From NCBI GenBank assembly GCA_937943605.1, contig CALEAW010000013.1, positions 1-7,097 on the forward strand: 7,097 nucleotides of DNA, given 5' to 3'. Shown here piece by piece: positions 6,231 through 7,097 of this stretch (position 1 is the first letter of the stretch; each line of letters opens with the position of its first letter). The translations under genes and the position numbers were made by a program. Under the pieces are notes generated by a model, which saw only the letters and a program-made list of their open reading frames with translations, made no database searches and was not told the origin of the DNA. Source of the stretch: an uncultured Sutterella sp. GTDB taxonomy: Bacteria; Pseudomonadota; Gammaproteobacteria; Burkholderiales; Burkholderiaceae_F.

Positions 6231-6419
6231 TTCTTCGTCCTGAGGATCAACCATCTTGACAGGGGTTTCATGCAAAGCCGTATCGACCTCACGATCAAGC
6301 ACAGACTCCACAAATTCACTCACGGACTGACCACGGTTCGCGGCGGCCTGAATAATGCGGTCATAGAGGGTTTCGTCAATGGCGACTTCAAGGGTGACGT
6401 AATTGTTATCTTCAGCCAT
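6228..6419 (-). CDS. Small acidic ribbon-helix-helix-like protein, first gene of the gpmI unit
   Basis: This 63-65 residue protein has the outline of a ribbon-helix-helix (CopG/Arc/MetJ) fold. Counting from the upstream ATG at 6425, there is a strand YVTLEVAID (9-17), helix TLYDRIIQAAANRG (19-32), and helix SVSEFVESVLDREVD (34-48) after the typical G-x-S-V-S-E turn. Such proteins are usually dimeric transcription factors or antitoxins. No toxin partner is present; the downstream gene is gpmI. The protein is strongly acidic (16 Asp/Glu against 4 Arg/Lys), and its strand, which contacts DNA in true RHH regulators, has no basic residue. DNA binding is therefore doubtful. I chose the ATG at 6419 because a GAGA sequence lies six bases upstream; the ATG at 6425 has that same sequence directly against it. 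It shares a promoter with gpmI. The function is unknown. Confidence 0.75.
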   Translation of the reverse strand: MAEDNNYVTLEVAIDETLYDRIIQAAANRGQSVSEFVESVLDREVDTALHETPVKMVDPQDEE

Positions 6420-6439
6420 ATTCATTCTCAGTTAAATCA

Positions 6440-6461
6440 TGTCGCATGTTTACCAGCGACA
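6440..6461. repeat. Stem-loop in the 5' leader of the RHH-like gene/gpmI transcript
   Basis: TGTCGC (6440-6445) and GCGACA (6456-6461) are perfect 6-bp arms around a 10-base loop. They lie between the predicted transcription start and the start codon of the small gene. It could be an operator or an mRNA hairpin. Confidence 0.4.
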
Positions 6462-6480
6462 AAACATACACAATCTTTTG

Positions 6481-6509
6481 ATTATCAGGGATCACAGCCA
6501 CAGCGTCAA
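6481..6509 (-). promoter_or_regulatory. Sigma-70-type promoter of the RHH-like gene and gpmI
   Basis: On the minus strand, TTGACG (6504-6509, five of six to consensus), a 17-base spacer and GATAAT (6481-6486, five of six) form a near-ideal promoter. The predicted start is near 6474, giving a leader of about 50 bases. The spacer contains a tandem hexamer, CACAGC twice on the plus strand (6493-6498 and 6499-6504), whose second copy touches the -35 box. Confidence 0.8.
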
Positions 6510-6542
6510 TATTTAACAGTCTTAGCTCCTGTTGAGACCAAT

Positions 6543-6582
6543 AAAAAAAGCGGCGCTTGAAGACTTAACCTCAAACGCCGCT
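6543..6582 (-). terminator. Rho-independent terminator of the TDT transporter gene
   Basis: On the minus strand AGCGGCGTTTGA (6582-6571) pairs with TCAAGCGCCGCT (6560-6549) through 12 pairs including one G-U, with a 10-base loop. The hairpin runs into a U-tract (complement of the A residues at 6543-6549). It lies 45 bases after the transporter's stop codon and just upstream of the next promoter. Confidence 0.93.
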
Positions 6583-6626
6583 CCAAGGGTTGACCTGTTT
6601 TGTAGCCCCCTAATCAAAACAACCCT

Positions 6627-7097
6627 TTAAGCTGGAAGCATGTTTCGCAGATTCTTGGCATAAAGGATCGCAACATACGTAATCACAATCGTGGCCACAA
6701 TCAATTCAAAGTTAGCCAGGAAGCGTAACTGCATGGCGTATTCTGCCCCAGCATCAAAGGAGCCAGCCAAATTCGACAGTTTGTAGAGTGCCGTTGCACC
6801 AATCGCCATCGGGAAGGTAAAGGCCGCGTAACCAGGGCTAAACTGCAAACGAAGCAAATGCCAAAACGCAAAGTAGATCACCACCGTCATTAAAATCGCG
6901 ATACCAAATAAAAGACCGCAGAGTAACAACGAAGGCTGCGAATAAACCGTCAAATAGCCAGCCAACAAAAGGCTCGCCGGTGCAGCCAAAATCGCAAACG
7001 TAGGCTTAGCGCCATTAGGCACTTCAGGCAAGAAGAAAAGGCGGTAGATCATAAGGGGCAACAAAATCGCGTAGGCGATGGCACCCATCCAAAAGAA
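6627..7097 (-). CDS. TDT/SLAC1-family transporter (C-terminal half, 5' end outside window)
   Basis: The frame is open to the edge of the window (FFW precedes the internal Met at 7088), so the N-terminal half is missing. The 156 visible residues form about five membrane spans: MGAIAYAILLPLMIYRLFF, then PTFAILAAPASLLLAGYL, a long span ending at FWHLLRLQ, the YAAFTFPMAIGATALYKLS span, and a last span ending at VAILYAKNL. The motifs KPTFAILAAPASL and FSPGYAAFTFPMAIGATAL are characteristic of the tellurite-resistance/dicarboxylate transporter (TDT) family, which includes TehA, malate permeases and the SLAC1 anion channel. These are inner-membrane channels or carriers for anions such as C4-dicarboxylates, nitrate, chloride or sulfite. 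Substrate cannot be read from this half. It terminates before the RHH-like gene and appears to be a separate unit. Confidence 0.85.
   Translation of the reverse strand, partial: FFWMGAIAYAILLPLMIYRLFFLPEVPNGAKPTFAILAAPASLLLAGYLTVYSQPSLLLCGLLFGIAILMTVVIYFAFWHLLRLQFSPGYAAFTFPMAIGATALYKLSNLAGSFDAGAEYAMQLRFLANFELIVATIVITYVAILYAKNLRNMLPA

Noticed and set aside
6228..6425. Antitoxin of a type II toxin-antitoxin pair
   Set aside because: RHH antitoxins sit beside a small toxin gene. Here the downstream gene is gpmI, and the upstream gene is a transporter separated by a terminator and promoter.
6009..6560. Plus-strand open frame of 183 codons
   Set aside because: It is antisense to the start of gpmI, the RHH-like gene and their promoter, and it runs into a terminator hairpin. 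It is a mirror of well-supported genes.

Overview
The window looks like chromosomal DNA from an anaerobic or fermentative bacterium, most likely a proteobacterium. The evidence is a HydE-type [FeFe]-hydrogenase maturase, a close match to the enterobacterial polyamine exporter PaeA (YtfL), and compact genes with canonical Shine-Dalgarno sites and intrinsic terminators. A gut betaproteobacterium of the Sutterellaceae type would fit, but that is a weak inference. There is no sign of phage, insertion sequence, CRISPR array, tRNA or rRNA.

Layout. Positions 1-669 (+) hold the C-terminal part of hydE, which enters from outside the window. It is followed by a small hairpin, a strong terminator and a 312-base intergenic region. 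That region ends in a promoter whose -35 box lies inside a perfect 16-bp palindrome. This promoter should drive an unrecognised six-span membrane protein (982-1620, +). A hairpin at 1647-1683 separates it from the convergent genes that fill the rest of the window, all on the minus strand. In their own direction of transcription these are: a TDT/SLAC1-family transporter (C-terminal half, 7097-6627) with its terminator; a two-gene unit of a small acidic ribbon-helix-helix-like protein and gpmI (6425-4671), with a good promoter at 6481-6509 and a terminator at 4610-4639; an M20D amidohydrolase (4420-3317) with its terminator; and paeA (3086-1704).

How the genes relate. Most are single-gene transcription units bounded by clear terminators. 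The one tight operon is the RHH-like gene plus gpmI, where the Shine-Dalgarno of gpmI overlaps the stop codon of the small gene. The physiology suggested is anaerobic central metabolism: glycolysis (GpmI), hydrogen metabolism (HydE), anion or dicarboxylate traffic (TDT), amide or N-acyl amino acid hydrolysis (M20D) and polyamine export (PaeA).

The least explained items are the palindromic operator at 922-937 with the unrecognised membrane protein it controls, and the strongly acidic RHH-like protein tied to gpmI with a tandem hexamer inside the promoter spacer. I do not see a convincing new multi-gene system here.
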